NCBI GenBank assembly: GCA_002480645.1
Contig: DLCN01000032.1
Span: 7,873-71,872 of the forward strand
DNA length: 64,000 bases
Direction of reading: 5' to 3'
Origin: Balneolaceae bacterium UBA7797
GTDB lineage: Bacteria > Bacteroidota > Rhodothermia > Balneolales > Balneolaceae
Of this stretch, positions 53,420 through 62,389 are shown one piece after another. The position numbers were made by a program, and so were the translations under genes. The notes under the pieces were generated by a model that worked only from the letters and a program-made list of their open reading frames with translations, ran no database searches and was not told where the DNA came from. The first letter of the stretch is position 1; every line of letters starts with the position of its first letter.

Positions 53420-54157
53420 CTAGATCTGTTGCATGGCTTCGATGAAAGCATCCTTACGATATCTGGAGAGGCTCGCCGATTTTCCATTTATCATCTCAAT
53501 ATACCCGCCGTCCTCTTTCCGGAACCTTTTTACCTGCTTCAGATTAATCAGATAGGATCGATGGGTTTTCATAAAATGGGGTTGTTTCTCAAGAAAAGCA
53601 TATTCTCCCAATGGCTTCGAGACCGTGATCTTCTTATCGGCAGCCAAATAAAACTCAGTGTAAGCACCATCTGCTTTCAGAAACAGAATATCTGAAATTG
53701 CGACAAACTCGATGCTCTCGCTGGTTGAAAGAGCGATGCGTTCCGGGGCATTTTTCTCTTCTGCATTATTTTTGAACATATTTACTTGTTCCCGAAGTAA
53801 TGGTTGGATTTCAACACCTTTGGCCACCGCTTTACAAAGCTGAACCTGATCGATGGGTTTTAAAATATAATCAAGGGCAGAGACTTTAAATGCGTCGATC
53901 GCATGATCGCGAGACGCTGTAACGAATATCACCTGAAAATCGATGTCTTCGAAATACTCGAACAGACTAAAACCATTTTGACCCGGCATTTCCACATCCA
54001 GAAAAACAAGTTCCGGATTATGTTGGTTGATCACCTTTACTGCCTCCGGTACACTCCCGGCTTCTGCCAAAACTTCGACCTCCTCATCACATTCCTGCAG
54101 GAAGGTACGTAAAACCGTCCGGGCTCCTGACTCATCATCAACTATGATCACTCTCAT
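53420..54157 (-). CDS. LytTR-family response regulator
   Basis: The 245-residue protein has a receiver domain (1-120) with the acidic pair in VDDES, phospho-acceptor Asp54 in VFLDVEMPG, the threonine in IFVTAS and the lysine in LKPID. A LytTR DNA-binding domain follows (about 140-242; FLKADGAYTEFYLA, MKTHRSYLINLKQV). Its start overlaps the stop of the upstream histidine kinase by four bases, so the two form a two-component pair. The targets are unknown. The T9SS BspA-like gene follows on the same strand after 131 bases. Confidence 0.93.
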   Translation of the reverse strand: MRVIIVDDESGARTVLRTFLQECDEEVEVLAEAGSVPEAVKVINQHNPELVFLDVEMPGQNGFSLFEYFEDIDFQVIFVTASRDHAIDAFKVSALDYILKPIDQVQLCKAVAKGVEIQPLLREQVNMFKNNAEEKNAPERIALSTSESIEFVAISDILFLKADGAYTEFYLAADKKITVSKPLGEYAFLEKQPHFMKTHRSYLINLKQVKRFRKEDGGYIEMINGKSASLSRYRKDAFIEAMQQI

Positions 54158-56049
54158 GATTGGTTACCTAAATTAGTTGGGATCAAGATACGTACTTTTG
54201 TACCTGCAGGGTTCCCTGTTTCAGAGTATTTATCGATGATCTCTACCCTCGCCTCACTATCAGATTCCTTAGCAAGATTTTCGATTCTATCCTGATTTGC
54301 CTTCGTGGAAAAAGTATTATGCTCTCCGGGATTTAGGTACTTTATCTCAGCCGCCCTCTTTCTGCCTATCCCATCATCTTCCACGATGATCTCGAGCATA
54401 TCTTCGCCTAGATAATGAATGTGCACTTCAATTTTTCCCGGTTCTGTTTTATGCATCAAGCCGTGTTTGATAGCATTTTCAACATAAGGTTGAATAAGCA
54501 TAGGAGGTATGGTAATAAATTCATCTTCTACTTCTTCATCCATCATGATCTCAAAACTGATGCGATCTCCAAAACGCAATTGTTCAGCTTCCAGATAGAT
54601 CCTGATCAGGTCCAGTTCACTTCTCAGGGGGATAAAGGCTTCTTGTGAATGTTTAAGAATCATCCTCATCATAACAGCAACATTATTCAAAGCCTTATTT
54701 GCTGCAGAACGATCCCCGTTTACACTCAGTCCTTGTATTGTATTCAACAAATTGAATATAAAATGTGGATTCAACTGCGACCTGATCGCACTCAACTCAG
54801 CCTCTCTTTTCTTCTTTTCGATAGCCAGGCGTTTTTCACTTTCTTCCAGCTGTAATGTTGCCAACTCATTTTGTTTCTTCAGTTTCTGCTGGCGCGTATA
54901 AAATCCTGAGGCCATCACTACAAAACCAAGTAACCCTACTACCCCAAAAAGTATCCCTCTGCCTTTTCTGTTTTCTTCCGCTAATTTTAAGTTTTCAAGT
55001 TCTGCGGTTTCTTTCTCCCGTTTAATTCTTTCTGTTTCAAATTTGGTTTGAAGCTCTTCAATCAATGCGACTCGTTCTAGCGAATTCAACGAATCCTGAA
55101 TATGATGATAGGTTATCCTGTGCTTAAGTGCTTTGTCAAATGCTGAGATATCCCGGTACAGATCCGACAGCTTCAGATAGATCTCAGCGGCATAATGTAG
55201 TGAGTTCAACTCCTCATAGATCTCGAGACTCTGCTCATAGTTAAAAATGGCTTTTCTGAAATCCCGCTCCGAATAATAAATATCTCCTAAAATATAAAAT
55301 GCTCTAGCTGCAGTTTGCGCCATTTCTCCTGAGTCTTGAGCAAGAGTCAAAACAGAATTTGCCAGATTGAATGCCTCTGCATTGTTTCCATTGTTCATGG
55401 CCACTTTTGCCAGTCCTAATTCCGCTTCAATGATCCCCGGTGTGAAATTGAGTTCCTTAGAAGTCTCCAGCATTTTTTGGATCCAGGGTTCGTAATTCTC
55501 CCAATCATTTTGCGCTTCATAAATTGAGGCAATATTAAAATAGACGATAGCAAAAGATGGTGTGATCTCTCTACCATCCAATCGGTCCAGCATACGCTTG
55601 TAGATCTCTACAGCCTTTTCATATTCTCCCTTATTCTTGTAGATGAGACCCAAATTGTTATACGCCGCATAAATATTCTGATCTTCGTTGATGGACTCAA
55701 ATACCTCGATGGCCTCTAACGTATAGAAAAGTGCCGAATCTTGTTCTCCCCTTCGTAAGAAATACGATGAAAGTGCATTGCTGGAAAACCCAATTCCTGT
55801 TTGGTAGTTGATCTTCTTTGAAATAGACAGAGCTTCCTCTATATATACTTTTCCAGCTTCGAACTCATCCACCAGATAGTATTCCTGAAGATCGATCAAT
55901 GCATTTACCCGGATCGTGTCTTCTTCAAGATGATGATTGACGATATACTCTAGGCTATCTTTGGATAGTGTTGCAGTTTGTGCAGAACCCGTTTGAATAA
56001 ACGCTACACAGAGTAGAAATTGAAGAAGTGCCTGATGCCTTCCGAACAT
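54154..56049 (-). CDS. TPR-containing LytS-type sensor histidine kinase
   Basis: The 631-residue protein has a signal/anchor (1-23), then about six TPRs (about 35-340, for example AAYNNLGLIYKNKGEYEKAV and ALKHRITYHHIQDSL). A membrane helix (ILFGVVGLLGFVVMASGFY near 366-384) and a short coiled coil follow. The cytoplasmic LytS/His_kinase domain has the phospho-histidine in RSQLNPHFIFNLLN near 425 and the ATPase motifs PYVENAIKHGL and VEDDGIGRKRA. It pairs with the LytTR regulator encoded just downstream. The TPR sensor probably reads a protein or peptide partner in the periplasm. Confidence 0.92.
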   Translation of the reverse strand: MFGRHQALLQFLLCVAFIQTGSAQTATLSKDSLEYIVNHHLEEDTIRVNALIDLQEYYLVDEFEAGKVYIEEALSISKKINYQTGIGFSSNALSSYFLRRGEQDSALFYTLEAIEVFESINEDQNIYAAYNNLGLIYKNKGEYEKAVEIYKRMLDRLDGREITPSFAIVYFNIASIYEAQNDWENYEPWIQKMLETSKELNFTPGIIEAELGLAKVAMNNGNNAEAFNLANSVLTLAQDSGEMAQTAARAFYILGDIYYSERDFRKAIFNYEQSLEIYEELNSLHYAAEIYLKLSDLYRDISAFDKALKHRITYHHIQDSLNSLERVALIEELQTKFETERIKREKETAELENLKLAEENRKGRGILFGVVGLLGFVVMASGFYTRQQKLKKQNELATLQLEESEKRLAIEKKKREAELSAIRSQLNPHFIFNLLNTIQGLSVNGDRSAANKALNNVAVMMRMILKHSQEAFIPLRSELDLIRIYLEAEQLRFGDRISFEIMMDEEVEDEFITIPPMLIQPYVENAIKHGLMHKTEPGKIEVHIHYLGEDMLEIIVEDDGIGRKRAAEIKYLNPGEHNTFSTKANQDRIENLAKESDSEARVEIIDKYSETGNPAGTKVRILIPTNLGNQS

Positions 56050-56148
56050 TGCCTGAACTAAGATCTGAAATTTTGAAAGGCAACAAAGATAGATAAATCA
56101 TCCATTAATGAAGATTTAAAAATCGTAATAGTATAGGTAGTGCGAGTT

Positions 56149-57963
56149 CTAGCGATTGATGCTGAACTCTACAGTAGTACGGGATCCACCAACTTCTTCC
56201 ACATTCTCAATACGATATTCGCCATGCAACTGTCGGGTAAGGGTATCGACCAATGTGAGTCCCAGTGATTCTCCATGGTCATTATCATCATCTTCATCTA
56301 TGATACCAACTCCGTTATCTTCAACAATTAAGCGGATGTATCCATCCTTTTCTTTGATTTGTACCTTGATAAAGCCTTGTTCAATATCAGAAAATGCGTG
56401 TTTGTAACAGTTAACCAGAATCTCATTAAGTAGCAGTGAGAAAGGGATCGCAAGGTTTACATCCAACGAAAAACTATCGATATCAGTAATGATATCGATG
56501 TTCTTTTCAATATTTAGATGCATGCTGCTAATAGCTTGTATCAGATCTTTTACGTAGAGATCATATTCTATGTATGCCAGTGAATCACTTTGATACAGCA
56601 TTTCGTGTACGATCGACATCGATTGAATTCTGGCCTGACTCTCGGATAAAGCCTGTATCACCTTTTTATTCTTGGTCTTGTACCCCTGAAGTTGAAGTAT
56701 ACCCGAAATCACCGCCAGATTGTTTTTAACCCGATGATGGATCTCTGATAACAATACATCTTTTTCTTTTAATGAATCCCGGATCTTTTTATCTGCCTCT
56801 TTTCGCTTGGTGATATCGGTGGCAACAACTACCTGCCCTACTACTTCATTCTCATTATTTATGAGCATAGACTCGGAAAACAGAACAGGAATTTTATTTC
56901 CCCTTTTCGAGATCAATCCAAATTCAAACACTGCTTCTGTCCCCTTATTTTTCTCATAACATTCTGCATAATCCTCGGTATTGTAGCATTCAGTTTTATG
57001 CAATCCGATTGCCTCCTTTTTATCATAGTGAAGCAATTTCGTGCCGGCTTTATTGATGCCTACAATGTAACCCTCTGCATCCGTTACGATCAGTGTTTCC
57101 TGAATTGATTCAATAATATTATCCAGATAATCGCGGGCGATAGTTCGGTTTTTGAGGTTTTTAGCCATCTTATTGAAAGCATCGGCCAACTCTCCGATCT
57201 CATCCTTATTATTCACATAGATGCGCTCATCAAGATCTCCTTCACCGATCTTATTAACACTCGCATTGAACTTGATAAGAGGATTTGCGATTGAACGATA
57301 GATGTAGAATGCAATAAGCAGGGACAAAAGAATTGAGATCAACGTTAACAACTTCAGGTAGTTATCTACTTTTTCCAGCCTGTTCCAAAGCAATTGGCTT
57401 TCGACATTCTGAACTTTGATCACCTGATCTCTGAACAGCGAAACCACGGGGATGATCTGATTTCTGAAGTATGGACTTATGGTCGTATTATACACCATCC
57501 GAGCCTGATCCTGATCTTCATCAAAGAGATCAAGCCAGTTTTCGCTGATACTTTTATAGATCAAAAACTTTTCGATTAACTCATCCACTGATTCCATATG
57601 GGTTGTAGAGTCGATAATACCCGCTTCATTCAGAAACAGGACTGCTCGATCAATCGAAGAATCAACATTTACGAGCTCCTGATAAAACTGAGACCTTAGT
57701 CGCGAAACCGTTGGTTCATCGAGTGTGATCTCTGTGGTTTGTTGTTTCGATTCTTTGATCCCATTCAAAAAGATCAAACTTTGATATAATCCACGCTCCA
57801 TCTCCGATGTATAATTAACAAGACGCGTGGTTTCTACATTATTGGTAATTAACTGACTACGAATTGAGTTGGTGTACCTCTGAGAAATGATACCAACTGC
57901 AGCAATTAAAACACTAATGGAGAAAAAGCTGAGTATTATTTTGCTCCCCAATTTCAACGACAA
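56149..57963 (-). CDS. HAMP-PAS sensor histidine kinase, HisKA_2 type
   Basis: The 604-residue protein has two membrane helices (about 10-26 and 205-223) flanking a helical periplasmic sensor. HAMP follows (about 224-275, NPLIKFNASVNKIGEGDLDE), then PAS (about 280-395, TLIVTDAEGYIVGINKAG). The kinase has the HisKA_2 histidine in LSEIHHRVKNNLAVISGILQ near 412 and the ATPase motifs NEILVNCYKHAF and VEDNGVGIID. The PAS domain contains two cysteines (KTECYN and AECYEK), which could bind a ligand or respond to redox state; this is inference. It lacks an adjacent regulator. The gene lies 99 bases upstream of the LytS-type kinase on the same strand. Confidence 0.92.
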   Translation of the reverse strand: MSLKLGSKIILSFFSISVLIAAVGIISQRYTNSIRSQLITNNVETTRLVNYTSEMERGLYQSLIFLNGIKESKQQTTEITLDEPTVSRLRSQFYQELVNVDSSIDRAVLFLNEAGIIDSTTHMESVDELIEKFLIYKSISENWLDLFDEDQDQARMVYNTTISPYFRNQIIPVVSLFRDQVIKVQNVESQLLWNRLEKVDNYLKLLTLISILLSLLIAFYIYRSIANPLIKFNASVNKIGEGDLDERIYVNNKDEIGELADAFNKMAKNLKNRTIARDYLDNIIESIQETLIVTDAEGYIVGINKAGTKLLHYDKKEAIGLHKTECYNTEDYAECYEKNKGTEAVFEFGLISKRGNKIPVLFSESMLINNENEVVGQVVVATDITKRKEADKKIRDSLKEKDVLLSEIHHRVKNNLAVISGILQLQGYKTKNKKVIQALSESQARIQSMSIVHEMLYQSDSLAYIEYDLYVKDLIQAISSMHLNIEKNIDIITDIDSFSLDVNLAIPFSLLLNEILVNCYKHAFSDIEQGFIKVQIKEKDGYIRLIVEDNGVGIIDEDDDNDHGESLGLTLVDTLTRQLHGEYRIENVEEVGGSRTTVEFSINR

Positions 57964-58184
57964 ACTATTTTTTAATCAATTTAGAGATTAGATCACGTAT
58001 TGACCATTACATCTAATTAGAAAAGATTCATGTAACATTTCTTTATCGGCTGATTTTTATGCCGTTTAAGTCCTCTATCATCTTTTTAACTAAGTTTTTT
58101 ACGCACAAAATTTAACAGGTAAGACTTTTGATTATAAGTCCTCTGATCTTTGTTACTCTTGGCTGTGCGTGATAAATCGCAATA

Positions 58185-59297
58185 CTATTTCTTAATCCAG
58201 TTTTTTACCTCGTCCATCGAAGAAATAAAATGATCCATTTCTTCGTCGGTTCCGAATGTAACTCTTACACAATCTGCTAACCCAAAGGCCCTCAACCATC
58301 TAAGTATTACTCCTCGTTTTAGCATCTCGGTGGTAAAATGAGAAGCTTCCTCTTCATTATCAAACACAATCATTACAAAGTTTGTGGCAGATCGAACATA
58401 TTTAACTGAGCGATCTTCAAAATACCGGTATAGTTTCGCCGACGCTTTATCACAAAGATCTACCGTTTTTGTAAGAAACTCAGTGTCGTGCCATGCTGCC
58501 AGAGCCGCAGCCTGAGCTAATGCCCCGGGTTCGAAGGTCAACTTTGTTTTATGCAGATATCCGATCAGTTTTTTCTCGGCTATCGCATACCCAATTCTGA
58601 ACCCGGCCAATCCATATCCTTTCGAAAATGTTCGTAAGATGATCAGGTTGTCATACCCCGAATTAAGCGCATCCGGGAAATCCGCCAATTGATAAGCAAA
58701 CTCATAGTAAGCCTCATCCATAACCACTAATACATCCTCAGGTACATTCTCCATCATCCAGTCGAATTCTTGCTGAGTAATAAAGGTGCCGGTTGGATTG
58801 TTAGGATTTGCTATGTACAACATCCTCGTTTTCGGGGAAATGGCATCAACCAACGCCCTAACATCGAATCGGTAATCATGCGTGAGCGGAATTTTGGAAA
58901 CTTCAATATTCTGGATCTTTGCCTGTATCAACATTCCAATAAAAGTGGCATCGGCAGTAATGATCTCATCCCCATCCTGAAAAAATGTACGGCACAGCAT
59001 GGATATCAGGCTTTCCGATCCGGACGCCACAACGATCTGATCACTCTCAATTTTCAGAGTATCCGCAATTGCCGCCCGTAATGCCAGAGACTGGGGGTCC
59101 GGATAATTGTTTACCACCGAAAGTGCGCGATTTACAGCATCATTAACTGCATTACTGTATCCAAGTCGGTTTTCATTAGAAGCTAGTTTTGAAATCCTTT
59201 CAGGTTTGTATTCCTTAACAACTTCCTCAATGGTTTTTCCTGCTACATAGGGTTTTAATTCCTCAATATTGACAGGGACAATTTTTTTATTCAACAT
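58185..59297 (-). CDS. hisC: Histidinol-phosphate aminotransferase-like enzyme
   Basis: The 370-residue protein is a fold-type I PLP enzyme of the HisC family. ISKLASNENRLGYS (about 35-48) opens the substrate site, YIANPNNPTGTF is near 161, VVMDEAYYEFA near 201, and the PLP lysine is Lys226 in RTFSKGYGLAGFRIGY. The C-terminal FGLADCVRVTFGTDEEMDHF includes the substrate-carboxylate arginine. No other his gene is near, so it might instead serve aromatic amino acid transamination, as many stand-alone HisC paralogues do. Its start faces the divergent SDR gene across 121 bases. Confidence 0.85.
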   Translation of the reverse strand: MLNKKIVPVNIEELKPYVAGKTIEEVVKEYKPERISKLASNENRLGYSNAVNDAVNRALSVVNNYPDPQSLALRAAIADTLKIESDQIVVASGSESLISMLCRTFFQDGDEIITADATFIGMLIQAKIQNIEVSKIPLTHDYRFDVRALVDAISPKTRMLYIANPNNPTGTFITQQEFDWMMENVPEDVLVVMDEAYYEFAYQLADFPDALNSGYDNLIILRTFSKGYGLAGFRIGYAIAEKKLIGYLHKTKLTFEPGALAQAAALAAWHDTEFLTKTVDLCDKASAKLYRYFEDRSVKYVRSATNFVMIVFDNEEEASHFTTEMLKRGVILRWLRAFGLADCVRVTFGTDEEMDHFISSMDEVKNWIKK

Positions 59298-59418
59298 GAT
59301 GATTTATTCCGCAGTTTTTGTTTAAAATTACGGCTTATAAACCCTATTTAGTAGCAAGGTTTAAACCTTTTCACACATTTTAGTTTAATCTCCAATACTT
59401 AGTACTTAATTTAGGATC

Positions 59419-60108
59419 ATGAAAAACATAGTAGTAACAGGAGCCAGTAAAGGAATTGGATATGAAACTGCCAAATATCTGGCTAATAAAGGACATAAAG
59501 TATTTGCTGTAGCCCGCACAAAAGAAAACCTTCTGAAATTGGTGAACGATATTGATAGTGGAGATATCGTACCTATTGCTACCGACCTCTCTACCGAAGA
59601 AGGTATTTCATATATTATGGAAAATATGGAAGGGGTTGATCAGATTGATGCACTTATTAATAATGCCGGGGCTCTCATAAATAAACCCTTTTTTGAAACA
59701 ACACTGAATGACTGGAAATATCTGCTGGATGTGAACCTTATCTCTGCTGTTGCGTTGATAAATGCATTAAATCCATTATTCACTGAAGGTTCTCATATCG
59801 TGAATATTGGTAGCATGGGTGGATTTCAGGGTAGTGCCAAGTTCCCAGGCTTATCAGCATACAGTGTTTCAAAAGGTGCACTGGCAATTTTTACTGAAAG
59901 TCTGAGCGTAGAGCTGGCTGATCAGGGAATTACTGTAAATTGTCTTTGTTTAGGAGCTGTTCAGACCGAAATGCTGGCCGATGCTTTCCCGGGTTATAAA
60001 GCTCCGGTATCACCAAATGAAATGGGGGCGTATATAGGTAATTTTACTTTAACAGCTTCTGATTTCATGAATGGACAGATCATACCCGTTGCCTTAAATA
60101 ATCCATGA
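59419..60108 (+). CDS. Short-chain dehydrogenase/reductase
   Basis: The 229-residue classical SDR has the cofactor motif TGASKGIG (7-14), NNAGA near 81, and the catalytic set Ser132, Tyr148 and Lys152 (GSMGGFQGSA, YSVSK). An arginine after the second strand (VARTKENL) suggests a preference for NADP(H). The substrate is unknown. It lies 65 bases before the glycine-rich membrane protein, which may share the transcript. Confidence 0.88.
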   Translation: MKNIVVTGASKGIGYETAKYLANKGHKVFAVARTKENLLKLVNDIDSGDIVPIATDLSTEEGISYIMENMEGVDQIDALINNAGALINKPFFETTLNDWKYLLDVNLISAVALINALNPLFTEGSHIVNIGSMGGFQGSAKFPGLSAYSVSKGALAIFTESLSVELADQGITVNCLCLGAVQTEMLADAFPGYKAPVSPNEMGAYIGNFTLTASDFMNGQIIPVALNNP

Positions 60109-60173
60109 TCTATATGGTAATGGCGCTGCTATTTGTTTAAATTCGCTACACAAAATCACAATTAATTATTCCC

Positions 60174-60836
60174 ATGCAGAATAAACTCATCGGATTCTTT
60201 CTTCTTATCGCACTTCTGGTACCTGCTACTCAATCCAAAGCTCAGACTGTTGAAATATTAGCCGGTAATACATTAAATGGTGCATTAAATGGAACATTAT
60301 TGGGAGGTGCTTCTATGGCGCTCACTAATTCTGATGATTTTTATCCCCTTCAGGTCGGCTTAGGTTTAGGGACTTTATATGGAATAGGAATGGGAGCCTT
60401 TGATGTAGTTCAAGGCGGTGGCAAACCGGTGTTAGTATCTGGGTTATTTAACGACGGAAATAACAGTTCCATCATAGTCTTGCTTGACACTTTTTACGGG
60501 GCAGCCGCAGGTTCCATTATTGTCACATCAGTGATGTTGGTTGCTAATGAACCCCTGCTTGATGGCTTACAATATGGAGCCGGTATCGGCGCTTTTGTGG
60601 GGTTTGGATTTGGTGTTTTCGACACCTTCTTTCTCTCCGAAAGAATGACCGGATTTGCATCGAATTATTCCCCGGGGAATACAGCAAACGGTTTAATGGC
60701 TTTGAATTTTGATGATCAGTACTCGGTAGGATTAATTAATCCCACCGTGTACCAAACACTGGATATATCTGGAAATAACATTTCCAGCTCGATTAATGCT
60801 GGTGTTGATCTGGTCCATGTTCGTGTGAATTTTTAG
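60174..60836 (+). CDS. Glycine-zipper membrane protein with internal duplication
   Basis: The 220-residue protein has a signal peptide (1-24, ending SKAQ) and two similar glycine-rich halves. The first is LNGTLLGGASMALTN with GLGLGTLYGIGMGAFDV (about 37-80). The second is GAAAGSIIVTSVMLVAN with YGAGIGAFVGFGFGVFDT (about 110-155). Repeated GxxxG spacing indicates packed membrane helices. The C-terminal part is polar and ends with an aromatic (VNF), which leaves an outer-membrane location open. No family recognised. Its last 44 bases overlap, in the opposite direction, the end of the SGNH hydrolase gene. Confidence 0.7.
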   Translation: MQNKLIGFFLLIALLVPATQSKAQTVEILAGNTLNGALNGTLLGGASMALTNSDDFYPLQVGLGLGTLYGIGMGAFDVVQGGGKPVLVSGLFNDGNNSSIIVLLDTFYGAAAGSIIVTSVMLVANEPLLDGLQYGAGIGAFVGFGFGVFDTFFLSERMTGFASNYSPGNTANGLMALNFDDQYSVGLINPTVYQTLDISGNNISSSINAGVDLVHVRVNF

Positions 60837-61689
60837 CACCAACTTCAGCCATCGTTCTTAATACTTCCCGAACCGTATTCATATGCCCTGATAGTGAGTG
60901 ATGCAGACCATCACCAATATAATTCCAGGCTTCCGCTTCATTCTCTCCCATACGTAAACCACGAGGATCTACAATTCCTCCTGTTTTTCCGGCAATAAGC
61001 TCTCTCACTTCTACCAGGTCACGTTCACTGATCGAGTATTCATAAATTGGGTTCTCAACGAGTAATTCTTCAATAACAGGAGTTGGTGTAACCCAAAGAA
61101 TTGGATTTTCGCATCGGTTACCAACCACTTCCTGAATAGTATTCAGATTTTCCCAGGTCTCGGATAACGGTAGTAAGGTACGATCCTGGGCAATGCTCAA
61201 TCGTTGCACATCAAAAGTACCTAAGGCAACAAATACCCAATCCGGTTCGTGCATCAATACATCGCGATCTACTCTTCTTAATGCATCGGCAGTTGTATTA
61301 TATGCCACACCTGAATTCACAAAAGTAAAATTAGCATCCTCAACACCGATCTCAAGAACCTGACGCAGTATTTCAAACCATCCTTGTGCATCTTCTGTAA
61401 TTGAGTCACCCAATGCTACAATAGTTTCTTCACCATCTAGCGGAATATCTTCCAACAGATCGATGATCTCATCCTCTTTAAGTAATTCAAGCGCTGCCTG
61501 TTTTGAGTTTTCAGTCAGGTTAGCTCGGTTCTTAATGAGTTCATCCCTGGAAATACCGAGTAATAATGACTCTGCTTCTTTGTTTAATTTCCCCGGAAAT
61601 AATGGAAAACGTTTTTCAAGGTGAAAAAACGGGATCATAAATTGTTCCAGAACGCTCTTCTCGTCTTCTGATAATTTTTTATTTGCCAC
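60793..61689 (-). CDS. SGNH/GDSL-family hydrolase with histidine-rich tail
   Basis: The 298-residue cytoplasmic-looking protein (no signal) has an N-terminal helical extension (1-85) and a GDSL-type domain. ALGDSITEDAQGWF contains the nucleophile Ser96, FVNSGVAYNTTADAL gives the glycine block, and VALGTFDVQRL stands where the G-x-N-D motif is expected, with Phe replacing Asn. The Asp-His pair is probably in DGLHHSLSGH near 264-273. Loss of the oxyanion asparagine could alter activity. The protein ends in a histidine-rich tail (HEHGPDQHQH). Its start overlaps the sirtuin stop by 11 bases, and its end overlaps the convergent neighbour by 44 bases. Confidence 0.82.
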   Translation of the reverse strand: MANKKLSEDEKSVLEQFMIPFFHLEKRFPLFPGKLNKEAESLLLGISRDELIKNRANLTENSKQAALELLKEDEIIDLLEDIPLDGEETIVALGDSITEDAQGWFEILRQVLEIGVEDANFTFVNSGVAYNTTADALRRVDRDVLMHEPDWVFVALGTFDVQRLSIAQDRTLLPLSETWENLNTIQEVVGNRCENPILWVTPTPVIEELLVENPIYEYSISERDLVEVRELIAGKTGGIVDPRGLRMGENEAEAWNYIGDGLHHSLSGHMNTVREVLRTMAEVGAKNSHEHGPDQHQH

Positions 61690-62389
61690 TATAATGACCT
61701 TCTTTTAAATTTCTTATAAATACTTCGATTCCGGTTGTAGCTTTATCCTGAATAATTGACCATCCATCAAACGATTGGAACTCTGGTATATTCGGATCTA
61801 TCAGCACTTTTACAGCAAAATCAGGAGCTGCATGAATCAAGCCGGCTGCCGGATATACGGCAAGAGATGTGCCAATCACCAAAAGTATGTCAGCCTGACT
61901 CATGATCCCGGCAGCAACTTCTATCATAGGTACCATTTCACCAAACCATACAATATCTGGTCTCAATTGTGCACCATCCGGTGCTTTATCACCCCAATTA
62001 ATGGGCTTATCTCCAATCTCTATTGATAATGATCTATCTACTTCGCTACATGCTTTTGTTAACTCACCATGCAAATGAATAACATTCTCTGAACCTGCTC
62101 TTTCATGTAGATCATCTACATTCTGAGTGATTACAGTAACCCTGAAGTCCTTTTGAAGCTCAGCTACTTTAATGTGTGCATTATTAGGTTCTACATCAAA
62201 GGCCTGTCTCCGTCTCATATTATAAAAACGGAGAACTTTTTCAGGGTCTTTCCTCCAACCTTCTATAGAAGCTACCTCATTAATATCATAGCCCTCCCAT
62301 AGTCCACCTGCATCTCTGAAAGTTAATAACCCACTTTCAGCACTGATACCGGCCCCTGTTAGGACTACAATATGAGGTTCAGGCTTCAA
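61679..62389 (-). CDS. cobB: Sirtuin NAD-dependent deacylase (Sir2/CobB-like), zinc motif absent
   Basis: The 236-residue protein has the NAD fold GAGISAESGLLTFRDAGGLW (12-31), the TQNVDDLHERAG motif near 88 and the catalytic His107 in IHLHGEL. YNMR at 56-59 is the Tyr-x-x-Arg pair that in class III sirtuins (SIRT5, CobB) binds acidic acyl groups, suggesting desuccinylase or demalonylase activity. The four zinc cysteines usual after HxHG are missing; only one cysteine (114) is present before LRPDIVWFGE. It overlaps the upstream acyl-CoA dehydrogenase gene and the downstream hydrolase gene, by 11 bases each. Confidence 0.9.
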   Translation of the reverse strand: MKPEPHIVVLTGAGISAESGLLTFRDAGGLWEGYDINEVASIEGWRKDPEKVLRFYNMRRRQAFDVEPNNAHIKVAELQKDFRVTVITQNVDDLHERAGSENVIHLHGELTKACSEVDRSLSIEIGDKPINWGDKAPDGAQLRPDIVWFGEMVPMIEVAAGIMSQADILLVIGTSLAVYPAAGLIHAAPDFAVKVLIDPNIPEFQSFDGWSIIQDKATTGIEVFIRNLKEGHYSGK

